A stretch of DNA of 64,000 bases from Hoeflea prorocentri (GCF_027944115.1 NZ_JAPJZI010000001.1:2914001-2978000), one strand, 5' to 3'. Shown: positions 17,724 through 27,315, numbered from the stretch's first letter. Translations and numbers: made by a program. The notes: a model not told the origin generated them from the letters alone.

Positions 17724-19292
17724 TTAGTTGGTGGAAATGTTCCAGTAAACTGGAATAGGCGTTGTCAGCACACCATCCAGATCAGCACTTGCCGCACGGA
17801 TCAGGAAAAGCGTGGCTGCCGGCATATAGGGAACATAATCCAAGGCCCGAACCTGGATCGCCTCGGCAATTGCATTCTTTTTGGCCTGATCGGTTTCTAC
17901 TGCAAATTCCGCACGCATCTCTTCGATCTCCGCATCACAAGGCCAGCCAAACCAGGCCTTATCGCAATTGGACCGCAAAGAAAGATGTCCCGAAGGCTCC
18001 ATGGCATCTGCGCCGGACGGGCCGGAGAGGAACAAGGACCAGCCGCCATTTGCGACCTCTTCCTTGGACGCGCGGCGTGACGTCAGCGTGCCCCAATCCA
18101 TCGCTTGAGGCTCGACATTCAGGCCAATCTCCCGCATCAGCTGAGCTGCAACCAAGCTAAAAGTATTGGTCGGGCCGCTCTCGGTGGCGTGAAGAATGAC
18201 CACCGGTGTTCCGTCATAACTGCTCTCCGCGATCAAGGCTTTGGCCTTTTCCATGTCCGGCTTCGGCCATGACGCATCTGTGAAATATGGCGACGAGCAC
18301 ATGTAGAAGCTGGGGCACGCCACGTAGAGGTCAGGATCGCTGACGTAGGCCTGTGCAAAGACTTCCTGATCAACCATATATTTGATCGCTTCGCGCACTT
18401 TAGGATTGCTGAACGGCGGAACCGACAGGTTCATCCGAAAAACCATCTGAAGCCCAAGCGTGTCCAAAGGCATGGTGTTGATCGACGGATCGTTCTCGAC
18501 CAGTGGCAGGAAATCCGGCGGCATTTCCTCGAAAATGTCAATCTCGCCCGCCTGAAGTGCATTCAACGCCGTCTGGGCGTCCGGAATATAGTGCCACTCC
18601 ACACGATCGACATTCGCGACCTTTCCGCCGGCAAGACCACTGGCCGGCTCGGCGCGGGGGACGTAGTTGGGGTTCTTCACGTAGACGACCTTGGAACCGG
18701 GAACCCACTCGTCCTGCTTCATGATGAATGGGCCGGAGCCTGTCGGATCAGTGATACCAACGTCTGAAGGCGTCGATGCGATTTCTGCGGGCATGATGAA
18801 GGGCACGTTCGAGCTGGGTTTGCCGAGCGCGTCCAGTACAAGTCCCCAAGGCTCTTTCAGGACAAGTTGGAAGCTGTCTTCATCGATGGCCTCAAGGCTC
18901 TCAGTCAGCGCCATGAGCTGCTGGCCCAAACCGTCCCGTTCACCCCAGCGTTTTAAGGAGGTCACAACGTCCGTGGAGTCCACGACATCGCCATTGCTGA
19001 ATGAAAGATTGTCACGCAGGTCAAAAGTGTAGGTCAAGGCGTCATCGCTGACGGAATACGTGTCCACCATCTGCGGCTGGATGTTCATATCGGCATCCAC
19101 CGCGAACAATGTGTCGTAAACCATATAACCGTGATTGCGCACCATGTAGTCGGACGTGATGATCGGATCGACCTGCTTCAAATCGCCAAATGGCCGTATA
19201 CGAAGCGTCGAGTCCTCAGCCTGAGCGCTTAGCGCCATGACGTTGACAGAGAGCAGTATCGCTGTCGAAATTTTCAAGAATCTGTATCTCAC
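17724..19292 (-). CDS. Dipeptide/oligopeptide ABC transporter, solute-binding protein (family 5)
   Basis: 522 residues from the GTG at 19292, chosen because GGAGGA lies four bases before it; the longer frame from a TTG at 19313 would include that ribosome site. The N-terminus 'VRYRFLKISTAILLSVNVMALSAQA' region is a signal peptide. The mature part has the family 5 pattern ('LRIRPFGDLKQVDPI', 'YTFDLRDNLSFSNGD', 'VREAIKYMVD'). It is the last gene of the dpp-like minus-strand operon. With an amidase under the same LacI control, an amide or modified peptide may be the ligand (inference). Confidence 0.9.
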   Translation of the reverse strand: MRYRFLKISTAILLSVNVMALSAQAEDSTLRIRPFGDLKQVDPIITSDYMVRNHGYMVYDTLFAVDADMNIQPQMVDTYSVSDDALTYTFDLRDNLSFSNGDVVDSTDVVTSLKRWGERDGLGQQLMALTESLEAIDEDSFQLVLKEPWGLVLDALGKPSSNVPFIMPAEIASTPSDVGITDPTGSGPFIMKQDEWVPGSKVVYVKNPNYVPRAEPASGLAGGKVANVDRVEWHYIPDAQTALNALQAGEIDIFEEMPPDFLPLVENDPSINTMPLDTLGLQMVFRMNLSVPPFSNPKVREAIKYMVDQEVFAQAYVSDPDLYVACPSFYMCSSPYFTDASWPKPDMEKAKALIAESSYDGTPVVILHATESGPTNTFSLVAAQLMREIGLNVEPQAMDWGTLTSRRASKEEVANGGWSLFLSGPSGADAMEPSGHLSLRSNCDKAWFGWPCDAEIEEMRAEFAVETDQAKKNAIAEAIQVRALDYVPYMPAATLFLIRAASADLDGVLTTPIPVYWNISTN

Positions 19293-19334
19293 TTTATCCT
19301 CCAATGTACTCAATGCTGAGCTGGCCTTGGTTGT

Positions 19335-20309
19335 TTATGTCGCCAGCGAATGATGGCAGGCGACGGACATATCGGGGCCGCGACTGCGCATCTCTGGCCT
19401 TTGCTCGGCACAGAGATCTGTGGCCAGCGGACAGCGGGTTCGAAACCTGCAGCCGCTGGGAATGTTGTAAGGACTTGGGACTTCGCCACTGAGGGCGGCG
19501 CTTTTTCCCCTGCGTGACGGATGCGTGGCCGGAACAGACGCAATGAGGGCGCGCGTATAGGGGTGGGAAGGAGCGTTGAATATCTGGTCAGCAGTGCCGG
19601 TTTCGACGACCGCACCCAGATACATCACGGCCACATGATCGGCGAGATAGCGCACAACCGAAAGATCGTGCGAGATAAACAGATAGGCAACGCCCGTTTC
19701 TTTCTGGACCTCTTTGAGCAAATTAAGCACCTGAGATCGGATCGAAACGTCCAACGCCGCGACGGCCTCGTCCGCCACAATGACACGCGGATTTGCCGCA
19801 AGGGCACGTGCAATGCCAAGACGTTGGCGCTGTCCTCCTGACAATTCGCGTGGACGGCGTTCCTTGAAAGCCTGCGGCAACCCGACCTGATCGAAGAGCT
19901 CGGAAATCCGCCTTTCTCGCGCTTGACCTTCTGCCAATTTCAGGCAATCGATCGGTTCCGCAACAATTTGTGCTGACGACATGCGTGGATTGAGACAGGC
20001 GAACGGGTCCTGAAAGACCATCTGAATCCTGCGTCGCCATTGGCTCAGTTCATCCGGTCCGCCACCTTTCAATGTCATGCCGGCCAGGCTGACGGAACCA
20101 TCCGTCGGTTCGGTCAAGCGAAGAGCGAGACGACCAACGGTGGTCTTTCCGCAACCGGACTCGCCAACCAGACACAAGGTCTCTCCCGGATGCAGGGTCA
20201 GCGATACGTCATCCACGGCCACCACATGCTTTTGTTCACCAAGTCCGAAAAGACCGGAACGTTCGGTGTAGACCTTGCGCAGGTTTTTGATTTCAAGCGC
20301 CGCGGTCAT
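19335..20309 (-). CDS. Dipeptide ABC transporter ATPase (DppF/OppF type)
   Basis: 324 residues from the ATG at 20309, which has GGGAGG upstream and overlaps the preceding ATPase stop as ATGA. Walker A 'GESGCGKTT', signature '[15 protein letters not shown]', Walker B 'VIVADEAVAALD' and the C-terminal oligopeptide-transporter extension with conserved 'CRFRTRCPLA' (the Cys-rich segment seen in OppF) are present. Works as a heterodimer with the DppD-like partner. Confidence 0.92.
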   Translation of the reverse strand: MTAALEIKNLRKVYTERSGLFGLGEQKHVVAVDDVSLTLHPGETLCLVGESGCGKTTVGRLALRLTEPTDGSVSLAGMTLKGGGPDELSQWRRRIQMVFQDPFACLNPRMSSAQIVAEPIDCLKLAEGQARERRISELFDQVGLPQAFKERRPRELSGGQRQRLGIARALAANPRVIVADEAVAALDVSIRSQVLNLLKEVQKETGVAYLFISHDLSVVRYLADHVAVMYLGAVVETGTADQIFNAPSHPYTRALIASVPATHPSRRGKSAALSGEVPSPYNIPSGCRFRTRCPLATDLCAEQRPEMRSRGPDMSVACHHSLAT

Positions 20310-21292
20310 GTTGCCTCCCGAGGCTCTTGAACACGCCAGCAAGCCGCGCTGTGGTCAGGTGAAATGTGAATTGAAGTCTGTGCGTTTGAACAACGCTCCG
20401 ATGCCAGGGCACATCGACCCCGAAACTGGCATCCATGGCGGCTCGCAGATGGCAGAGGCACAGTTCCGGGTATTTCCATAAGCCGCGGCATACGGTCTTC
20501 GGTCTGCAGCTGCTGAACGGAATTCAGAAGACCTTGTGTGTAAGGGTGACGCGCATTGTCGAAAATCTCCAAAACCGGGGCTTCTTCGACTTGCTGGCCC
20601 GCATAAAGAACCAATACTTTGTCGGCCATTTCGGCAACCACGCCGAGGTCATGGGTGATCAACAGGAGACCTGTACCGCGTTCACCGCACAGGTCACTCA
20701 TCAAGCGCAACACCTGCGCTTGAATTGTCACGTCCAGCGCCGTTGTCGGTTCATCCGCGATCAAAACAGCAGGGTCCAGCCCCAAGGCCATCGCGATCAT
20801 CGCACGTTGCCGCATCCCCCCTGACAACTCATGCGGATAGGCGTGCACGCGTCGTTTTGCGTCTGGAATCTGGACCATGTCCAGCATGCGCTCAGCTTCT
20901 TTCAGCGCGTCACGGCGGGAGCCACCGCGATGTTCAATGAACACTTCTGCGATTTGATCACCGATTTTCATCACAGGGTTGAGCGACGTCATCGGCTCCT
21001 GGAAAATCATGGCAATCCGGTCGCCTCGCAACATGCGCAGTTCCCGGGGACCAGCTCGCACCAAATCCGTGCCTTCGAAAAGAATGCGTCCCTTGGTGAC
21101 CTTCATTGCCGGATTTAGAAGACCCATAATCGCGAGAGACGAGATGCTCTTGCCGCAACCGGATTCGCCGACCAGGCAAAGGGTTTCGCCAGCGGCAATG
21201 TCAAAACTGAGGTCTTCCACCAACGGGATTTCCTGATCGTCCGGATTCAGCGAGATTGTCAGGTTTTCGACTGAAAGACGTGGTGTGGACAT
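20306..21292 (-). CDS. Dipeptide ABC transporter ATPase (DppD/OppD type)
   Basis: 328 residues from the ATG at 21292, overlapping the permease stop as ATGA (a GTG one codon earlier is less likely). Walker A 'GESGCGKS', '[17 protein letters not shown]' Q-loop, signature '[15 protein letters not shown]', Walker B '[12 protein letters not shown]', and C-terminal '[11 protein letters not shown]'. Supplies ATP hydrolysis to the DppB/DppC channel with the OppF partner. Confidence 0.92.
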   Translation of the reverse strand: MSTPRLSVENLTISLNPDDQEIPLVEDLSFDIAAGETLCLVGESGCGKSISSLAIMGLLNPAMKVTKGRILFEGTDLVRAGPRELRMLRGDRIAMIFQEPMTSLNPVMKIGDQIAEVFIEHRGGSRRDALKEAERMLDMVQIPDAKRRVHAYPHELSGGMRQRAMIAMALGLDPAVLIADEPTTALDVTIQAQVLRLMSDLCGERGTGLLLITHDLGVVAEMADKVLVLYAGQQVEEAPVLEIFDNARHPYTQGLLNSVQQLQTEDRMPRLMEIPGTVPLPSASRHGCQFRGRCALASERCSNAQTSIHISPDHSAACWRVQEPREAT

Positions 21293-22194
21293 CACATTCC
21301 GTCCGTCTTCTTCACCGCCAACGACGCAGCAGGGTCCAGAAGATCACGCATGGCATCGCCCAGCAGATTGACCGCCAGGATGATCAGAGTGAGGAAAATT
21401 GCCGGGAACAAAAGGATCCAAGGCGCGATCTGCAAAAACTGACGCCCTTCGGCCATCATATTGCCCCAGCTGGGCACATCGGGCGGTGTACCCGCGCCCA
21501 GAAATGACAGGATCGCTTCCAGAATCATTGCGGACGCCAGCACATAAGTGGCTTGAACCAGGATCAGGCCCGCTGCCCCGGGGAGGATGTGGTGCCGCAA
21601 AATCCACGGCACTCCCGCACCACACGTGATGGCGGCTTCAACATAAGTTTGCGCGCGCATCACAAGAACATTGGCTCTGACCATGCGGGCCATTCTGGGG
21701 ATTTCCGGCAGGCTGATGGCAATAACCAGAACCAGGGGTGATGATCCGATCATGGCGACGAGAGCAATCGCCAGAAGCACAGAGGGAATTGCCATCACTG
21801 CATCCATGGTCCGCATGATGACGGCATCCAATCGGCGAAAATACCCGGCACACACTCCGATAACCACGCCTACAACCGTTGTGGCAATCGCCACCAACGC
21901 ACCAATGACCAAAGAGACCCGTGCACCCCAGACCACGCGCGCAAAAACCGAGCGTCCGACTTGGTCAGTCCCAAACCATTCTTCCGCGCTTGGCGGCTTG
22001 AGGCGTTTGATCGGGTTCAACTGAGCAGGATCGTCCGCCAGGAGCGGAGCAAACAAAGCCATGCAAATGGTCAGAAGCAGGACAGCGCAACAGAAGATCA
22101 GCACAGGTTGGCGAACCGCAACCGGGCGGATACCGAAGCGCCATCGGCCGGCGGGCATCGCCTTGTGTGTTGAGTCGGTTTGAGCAGCTGACAT
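21292..22194 (-). CDS. Dipeptide ABC transporter permease (DppC type)
   Basis: 300 residues, a long N-terminal cytoplasmic region, first helix near 35-55, the periplasmic 'HWFGTDQLGRD'-like segment ('EWFGTDQVGRSVFARV') that marks DppC/OppC proteins, and the EAA-like loop 'YVEAAITCGAGVPWILRHHILP'. Pairs with the DppB-type protein encoded 10 bases upstream. Confidence 0.92.
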   Translation of the reverse strand: MSAAQTDSTHKAMPAGRWRFGIRPVAVRQPVLIFCCAVLLLTICMALFAPLLADDPAQLNPIKRLKPPSAEEWFGTDQVGRSVFARVVWGARVSLVIGALVAIATTVVGVVIGVCAGYFRRLDAVIMRTMDAVMAIPSVLLAIALVAMIGSSPLVLVIAISLPEIPRMARMVRANVLVMRAQTYVEAAITCGAGVPWILRHHILPGAAGLILVQATYVLASAMILEAILSFLGAGTPPDVPSWGNMMAEGRQFLQIAPWILLFPAIFLTLIILAVNLLGDAMRDLLDPAASLAVKKTDGM

Positions 22195-22204
22195 GCGAGG
22201 CCCA

Positions 22205-23146
22205 TCAATATTTTATACGGGGATCAAAAAACGCGTAAGCAAGGTCGACCCCGAGATTGACCAGCACGTAGATTGCGGAAAACAGAAGGATGAGCGCCTG
22301 CACGACCGGATAGTCGCGACGCAAAATGGAATCAGCAGCCAGCCGACCCAGCCCCGGAATGTTAAACACGGTTTCCGTCACCACAACGCCGCCCAGCAGT
22401 GCCGCAAATCCGATGCCGATAATTGTGACAATCGGAACGGCGGCATTGCGCAAAACGTGCCGCAGGGCGACTTTCCAGACAGAAAGCCCCTTTGCATGGG
22501 CCGTTCTGACGTAATCCTCGCTGAGGATTTCCATCGCGGCCGCACGCGTCACCCGCGCAATCAATGCCGTATAGAGAGACGACAACGACAACGCGGGCAA
22601 AACCAGCGCTATAAGCGCACCGTGGATGCTCGTAGAAAAGCCTGGATAGCCCTGAACCGGAAACCAGCCCAACCTGATTGCGAAAACGTAGACAAGGCCG
22701 AAGGCAACAACAAAGACGGGTACGGAAAAGCCAATCACCGCGGAGGCCATGGCAACACGCGCGATTAGGCCGCTTGGCCACCATGCGGCCGCCAAGCCAA
22801 GCGGCACACCCACCGCAACAGCAATTGAAATTGCCATGAGTGCCAACACCAGAGTGGGCTCGATGCGTTGGGCGATGAGTTGGGAAACAGGCAGCCCTGA
22901 AAACAAAGATTCCCCGAAATCGCCACGCACCATTTGGCCGACCCATGACGCGAACCGCTCATGCGCCGGCCGCTCCAAATCCAGAGCGACACGGACCGCC
23001 TCAACTTGCTCCGAGGTCGCAAAGTCACCTGCAATGATCTGCGCCGGGTCGCCGGGCGTTAGCTCAAGGAGCAGGAAAACAAACAGCGCCACACCGAAGA
23101 GGACCGGTATCGCCGTGACCATGCGACCAACCAGATAACCAGCCAT
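22205..23146 (-). CDS. Dipeptide ABC transporter permease (DppB type)
   Basis: 313 residues. The N-terminal helix 'RMVTAIPVLFGVALFVFLL' and 'LTPGDPAQ' are the DppB/OppB hallmark, and the ATPase-docking loop is 'YVRTAHAKGLSVWKVALRHVLRNA'. First gene of the importer operon. Its ATG lies 51 bases downstream (in the operon direction) of the LacI-type operator at 23198-23217. Confidence 0.92.
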   Translation of the reverse strand: MAGYLVGRMVTAIPVLFGVALFVFLLLELTPGDPAQIIAGDFATSEQVEAVRVALDLERPAHERFASWVGQMVRGDFGESLFSGLPVSQLIAQRIEPTLVLALMAISIAVAVGVPLGLAAAWWPSGLIARVAMASAVIGFSVPVFVVAFGLVYVFAIRLGWFPVQGYPGFSTSIHGALIALVLPALSLSSLYTALIARVTRAAAMEILSEDYVRTAHAKGLSVWKVALRHVLRNAAVPIVTIIGIGFAALLGGVVVTETVFNIPGLGRLAADSILRRDYPVVQALILLFSAIYVLVNLGVDLAYAFFDPRIKY

Positions 23147-23197
23147 ATCTCCTCCTCAGTTCTCAACATTTTCTGTCGCCAGCGGGTTTTTCCACCA

Positions 23198-23217
23198 TTA
23201 AGAAAACGTTTTCCTAA
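23198..23217. promoter_or_regulatory. LacI-type operator 1 (importer side)
   Basis: TTAAGAAAACGTTTTCCTAA, an inverted repeat around a central CG with one mismatched pair. Its arms match operator 2 at 23311. Centre-to-centre distance is 112 bp, which would allow looping by a tetramer or two dimers. Position fits control of the dppB-led operon. Confidence 0.65.
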
Positions 23218-23310
23218 ATTCATACCCATTAATATTTTAATCGCAACAAAAAAGATGGTTTTTCAGGTAAAACTTTCCTATTGACCTTTGAGTTCGAACC
23301 AGCGCATTAA

Positions 23311-23328
23311 TAGGAAAATGTTTTCCTA
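23311..23328. promoter_or_regulatory. LacI-type operator 2 (regulator side)
   Basis: TAGGAAAATGTTTTCCTA is an inverted repeat perfect apart from the central TG pair and sharing its arms with operator 1. It lies 19 bases before the LacI ATG and downstream of a TTGACC hexamer at 23281, so binding would repress the regulator-amidase transcript. LacI proteins typically use a central CG; here one site has CG and the other TG. Confidence 0.65.
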
Positions 23329-23347
23329 ATGTCGGGATTTAGTCCGA

Positions 23348-24388
23348 ATGGCTGCAAGCTCTTCTCCTACAATCAAGGAAGTGGCGCGTTTGGCGGATGT
23401 GTCTGTTGGAACGGTGTCTAAGGTGTTGAACAGGACCGGTAGTATCAGCGAACCGGTCAGGAAGCGGGTTCAGGACGTCGCCGAAAGTCTGGGCTACGCA
23501 CCCAATTCGAATGCTCGTAGCTTGCGCAGTGGCACAACCCGCCTTCTTGGGCTGCTCGTCGCCGATCTTTCCAATCCGTTTTTCCTGCAACTCGTCGAAG
23601 AAATCGAACTTCTGGCAAGCAATTCCGGCTATTCCGTACTGCTCTACAACAGTGCCGAAGATCCCGTGCGCGAAAGGCGCAATATTCATGTTCTGTCAAC
23701 GCAGCGCGTTGACGGCGTCCTGGTTATTCCCACACGAGAGCCATGGCAGGGACGCACGGCTTTTCTGTCGAACCTGCCCTGCCCGACCGTCCAGGTGGAC
23801 CGATTGGTTGATGGGCTGGACGCACCATCGGTCGTGATCGACAATCGTCTGGCCGGCCGCCTTGCCGCAGAACACCTGGCTGATCTTGGCCATAACCGTA
23901 TCGGGGTTCTTTCCGGCAAATCCGACCATGCCATTGCACGTCACCGTGTTGAAGGCATCCGATCCGTTTTTGCAGAACGGGGCGTGATGTTGGACGAGAC
24001 ATTGATCATTCGTGATCTGTTTGCCGTCGACACCGCCAGGGAAGCAACATTGCGCCTCATGGCATCTGCCAAACCGCCCACGGCAATATTTTCATCCAAC
24101 AACCATCTGACCCTTGGAGCGCTGCAGGCACTTTCCAACATCGAAGCTCAGATCCCGCAGGATATTTCGATAATCGGAGTGGATGAATTGCCTTGGGCAG
24201 GTCCATTGTCAGGTGGGTTAACCGCTGTGGTCCAACCGAGCGAAATGATCGCAAAACATGCTGTCGACTCGATCCTCAAAGAGGCAAAAAGCGCAACACG
24301 ACAAGAGCGGCACCCGGACGCTCCCGTTGTTCTGGCCCCTCGGTTGATTGTCCGCAATTCAACCTGCGCCCCGCGTGCAGAGCCATGA
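23348..24388 (+). CDS. LacI-family transcriptional regulator
   Basis: 346 residues. The N-terminal helix-turn-helix 'IKEVARLADVSVGTVSKVLN' and hinge 'NARSLRSGTTRLLGLLV' are diagnostic; the rest is the periplasmic-binding-like effector domain. It is divergent from the dipeptide importer, overlaps the amidase start by four bases (ATGA) and has a matching operator in each direction. It therefore likely represses both transcripts until an imported ligand appears. Confidence 0.92.
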   Translation: MAASSSPTIKEVARLADVSVGTVSKVLNRTGSISEPVRKRVQDVAESLGYAPNSNARSLRSGTTRLLGLLVADLSNPFFLQLVEEIELLASNSGYSVLLYNSAEDPVRERRNIHVLSTQRVDGVLVIPTREPWQGRTAFLSNLPCPTVQVDRLVDGLDAPSVVIDNRLAGRLAAEHLADLGHNRIGVLSGKSDHAIARHRVEGIRSVFAERGVMLDETLIIRDLFAVDTAREATLRLMASAKPPTAIFSSNNHLTLGALQALSNIEAQIPQDISIIGVDELPWAGPLSGGLTAVVQPSEMIAKHAVDSILKEAKSATRQERHPDAPVVLAPRLIVRNSTCAPRAEP

Positions 24389-25791
24389 CACAAGAACGAA
24401 GCGAAAGCCTCGTCTGGACAGGACGCTCCGCTTGCGACGCAATTTCCGACATCAGATCAGGCCACCTCTCCCCGGTGGATGTTATGGAAGAGACTATCGC
24501 TCGGATCGAGCACATCGAACCCCAGGTGAATGCATTTACATCCCTCCGCCTTGAATATGCATTGGATCGTGCCAACGAGATCCAGAATCAGGCTGCCAAC
24601 GGCCGCCCGCTGCCGCCCCTTTGCGGCCTACCTCTGGCCGTTAAAGACAATTCCGATCTGGCAGGACTTCCGACAAGTGGTGCAAGCACTCTGGCGCAAC
24701 GCGGGATCGCGGAAGCATCGGACCCGTCGATTGCAGCTCTTGAAGACAAAGGCGCAATCGGGATCGGCAAAACGAACCTCTCCGAACTGGGTGGCGCCAA
24801 TACAACCAACGCGCTCTTTGGCTCTACACTCAACCCGTATGATCTGCGCTTGACCGCGGGCGGCTCATCCGGCGGGACCGCCGCGGCTTTGTCCACGGGG
24901 TGCGCCTATCTCGGACATGGAAATGATGTAGGCGGAAGCCTGCGCACGCCCGCTGCTTTCTGTGGTCTTTTCGGATTGCGACCCACACCAGGTTTGGTGC
25001 CGCGCCGCACAGGCGGCGATGCCTTTGACACAGTCTTTGTTGAAGGGCCCATGGCGAGGACTTTGGCAGACTTGGGCCTGACCTTGGACGCCATGCTTAC
25101 CGAGGACAACGCTGATCCGTTTTGTCGAGGCCCGGCGGGCACCTATGAAGGGTTTTATGCTGCAGCGACATCGCCGAGGCCGATGGGACGTTTCGCTTTC
25201 AGTGAGGACATGAATATTCTGCCTTTGGAAAACGGGGTCAGATCCGCCTTCAAAGACGGCATCGAAAAACTGGCCAACCAAGGTGTTCCCTTGGAACAAG
25301 ACACACCGGACGTTGCCAGTTTGGTCGCGCATGTGCAGGTCCTGCGCAGCATGTCCTACGCCGCACACTGGGGTCATCACCTGCCCGAGAATGCGGACGC
25401 ATTTACCAAAGACGTCTATCGCGACATCTCTTTAGGCCTGTCACAAAGTGCACGCACAATTGCACACGCCCAGCGCATCCGCACAGACACGTTCCATGAA
25501 CTGCGTGATTTCTTCAAAACGTATGATTTGCTGATATGCCCGACGGTCCAGGTCGCTCCCTTTCCGTTTGAACGGGCTTGGCCAAAAACCATCTGCGGTG
25601 TCCAATGTGAAAGCTACATTGACTGGATCATGATCACCTATATCTGGAGCCTCGTCGGCTGCCCCTCAGTAGCAATGCCGGTTGGATTGAACTCGGATGG
25701 GCTCCCCCTCTCATTGCAATTGGTCGGCCCGCCAAAATCAGAAAAGAAGCTGCTTAACGCCGCCGCATTCATTTCAGATATCCTGACCTAA
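24385..25791 (+). CDS. Amidase (amidase-signature family)
   Basis: 468 residues from the ATG at 24385; the frame is open further upstream but only inside the LacI gene. The Ser-cisSer-Lys triad is complete: K87 in 'LAVKDN', S161 in 'GGSSGGT' and the nucleophile S185 in 'VGGSLRTP'. The family hydrolyses carboxylic amides (GatA, indoleacetamide and peptide amidases). Translation is coupled to the LacI gene. With a co-regulated dipeptide-type importer it probably hydrolyses an imported amide in the cytosol. The substrate is unknown. Confidence 0.88.
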   Translation: MTQERSESLVWTGRSACDAISDIRSGHLSPVDVMEETIARIEHIEPQVNAFTSLRLEYALDRANEIQNQAANGRPLPPLCGLPLAVKDNSDLAGLPTSGASTLAQRGIAEASDPSIAALEDKGAIGIGKTNLSELGGANTTNALFGSTLNPYDLRLTAGGSSGGTAAALSTGCAYLGHGNDVGGSLRTPAAFCGLFGLRPTPGLVPRRTGGDAFDTVFVEGPMARTLADLGLTLDAMLTEDNADPFCRGPAGTYEGFYAAATSPRPMGRFAFSEDMNILPLENGVRSAFKDGIEKLANQGVPLEQDTPDVASLVAHVQVLRSMSYAAHWGHHLPENADAFTKDVYRDISLGLSQSARTIAHAQRIRTDTFHELRDFFKTYDLLICPTVQVAPFPFERAWPKTICGVQCESYIDWIMITYIWSLVGCPSVAMPVGLNSDGLPLSLQLVGPPKSEKKLLNAAAFISDILT

Positions 25792-25835
25792 ACACCTCTT
25801 TTCCTGTTTGGGGCAAGGTAAGAGCACCTGGTCGA

Positions 25836-25983
25836 ATGCGGGCCGCACACCCGAAACTCACCCTGCCCCAAATGTACAATGTCCTCGAAAAACTCCGCGC
25901 AGATGAGCCGGCCGAAGGCAAAGACAAGGACGTTTATCGCAATGGTTTCGTCGGCATCCCAGATGCATTGCACCAGTGCCCCA
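25836..25983 (+). pseudogene. Remnant of a SAM-dependent DNA methyltransferase gene
   Basis: The first 49 codons read 'HPKLTLPQMYNVLEKLRADE' and then 'GIPDALH'. This resembles the conserved C-terminal segment 'LT.T.MYNVLEKLR..E...L...LH' that I recall from large class I DNA methyltransferases of restriction-like systems. The rest of the protein is absent, and the frame runs directly into the dispersed repeat and then low-quality sequence. Taken as a small leftover of a lost defence gene. Confidence 0.5.
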
Positions 25984-26009
25984 GCCCTTCGAGCACAGCT
26001 CTCGGGGCG
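25984..26009. repeat. Dispersed 26-bp repeat, copy 2
   Basis: Same 20-base core as at 17251 and 34662, followed here by GGGGCG. It begins exactly where similarity of the methyltransferase remnant stops, so it may mark a recombination or insertion boundary. Confidence 0.75.
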
Positions 26010-26240
26010 TTCGTCGCTCGTGAAGTGCGGCTAGCACGTCACATTGAAGCGCGTTGCGCTTCAGCCGCTCCAGCGCTTCGCTATGGCTTCGCGCGTTCGT
26101 CAGAAAAACCGTCAAATCGCTAAGCTATTCAATTACTTGTCGAAAATCGAAGTGACATAGAACCTAGTGAAGTCCCACCTCACACATCTCTTGTTCACGC
26201 TACCAAAGGCCGGTCTTAGGCGCCAATTTCCCACGTGACC
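26010..26240. other. Intergenic stretch without a gene
   Basis: Between the dispersed repeat and the end of the LysR gene. It contains short GCGCTTC-rich inverted segments (26050-26100) but no coding frame or terminator I can support. Confidence 0.3.
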
Positions 26241-27143
26241 TTAGCCCAGCCCATCTTCGCCGAGTTGAACAATGACATCCCGCACCACGGAGCTCGCACG
26301 GCTTAGTGGCAACGATTTTGGCCAAGCGACGAGATAGTCTTGATCAACTCCGGGCTCGACTATGCGCCGCGCAGTGATGGTTCCTGCCTTAATCTTGTCC
26401 AGAACCGCACATCGCGGAAGAATGGAGCATACCGAACCACTGTTGACATGACTGAAAATCATCAACAATTCATCGGACTCAAATCGCACTTCATGAGGAA
26501 GCCTGGCGGAACTTATCTGAAGTTCCAGGTCGTTCCTGAAGGGCTGACCTTTTGGTACACTGACCATTGGATACTCCATCGCATCCGCCAGTGAGATGAC
26601 ATCGGGCGTATTCTGCGCGGCCGGATGTGCGGGGTCGCACAAAAAAAACAAGGGTTCCTTGGAAATCCGTTTTGCATTGACTTTTGAAAGATTCTCGCGA
26701 TCCGGCAGCACCCCCACATCCGCCCGACCGTTTTCAACGTTGAGCTGGACTTGATGGCTTGGCAGCGGCGTCGCGCGAAGCTCGATCTGCGGATAACGCT
26801 TGTCCAACTCTTTGATCAGCAGCGGCAACAGCCGAACGGCCATGGCATTGTTAATATGCAAAGATACCTTACCGACGACTTGCTCGGATTGCGAGGCGAT
26901 ATCCATCCGCGCGACGTCAATCCGGTTCAGAATGTGCTCGGCATGATCATGCATGATGGTTCCTGCTCGGGTCAGCGTCGCACCCTTCTGGGTTCTATGA
27001 AAGAGTTTTGTCTCCAGTTCAGTTTCCAACGCTCGAAGCTGCTGGCTGATCGCCGGTTGCGCGACTGACAATACGCTGGCAGCGCGTGTGAAACTGCCCT
27101 CCTTTGCGACGACCACCAGATATTCAAGCTGGGTCAATTTCAT
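26241..27143 (-). CDS. LysR-family transcriptional regulator
   Basis: 300 residues. The N-terminal helix-turn-helix is canonical ('MKLTQLEYLVVVAKEGSFTR', then 'AQPAISQQLRALE') and a type 2 periplasmic-binding effector domain follows. Related to CbbR/NAC-type and TAXI-linked LysR proteins. Divergent from the TAXI binding protein with a 172-base gap that carries two palindromes, so it likely controls the TRAP transporter and hydrolase. Confidence 0.9.
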   Translation of the reverse strand: MKLTQLEYLVVVAKEGSFTRAASVLSVAQPAISQQLRALETELETKLFHRTQKGATLTRAGTIMHDHAEHILNRIDVARMDIASQSEQVVGKVSLHINNAMAVRLLPLLIKELDKRYPQIELRATPLPSHQVQLNVENGRADVGVLPDRENLSKVNAKRISKEPLFFLCDPAHPAAQNTPDVISLADAMEYPMVSVPKGQPFRNDLELQISSARLPHEVRFESDELLMIFSHVNSGSVCSILPRCAVLDKIKAGTITARRIVEPGVDQDYLVAWPKSLPLSRASSVVRDVIVQLGEDGLG

Positions 27144-27189
27144 TTCAGGACTTTCCTATCCCCTAATTCTATTATTGAAATCAAGTGTC

Positions 27190-27206
27190 CATAAGTATTC
27201 CTTATG
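27190..27206. promoter_or_regulatory. Candidate LysR box
   Basis: CATAAG-N5-CTTATG, a perfect interrupted palindrome containing the T-N11-A pattern of LysR sites, in the gap between the LysR gene and the TAXI-TRAP genes. A second palindrome (27210-27222) follows four bases on, as expected for a paired recognition and activation site. Confidence 0.5.
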
Positions 27207-27209
27207 AAC

Positions 27210-27222
27210 TTCATAACATGAA
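27210..27222. promoter_or_regulatory. Second palindrome in the LysR/TRAP gap
   Basis: TTCAT-AAC-ATGAA, a perfect 13-base palindrome adjacent to the LysR box. It could be the activation half of the operator or chance. Confidence 0.35.
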
Positions 27223-27315
27223 ACCGGCTATCCCAAGGAGGCAAAATCACCAAATTTCTGGAATGGATGCCGCGCCCCGCTTCCAGAGGGCGAATCCAGA
27301 AAGGGGTTCTTTGAA

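Noticed and set aside
24193-24384. Amidase frame open 64 codons upstream of its ATG
   Set aside because: The extension lies entirely in the LacI gene and has no ribosome site; the ATGA overlap gives the natural start.
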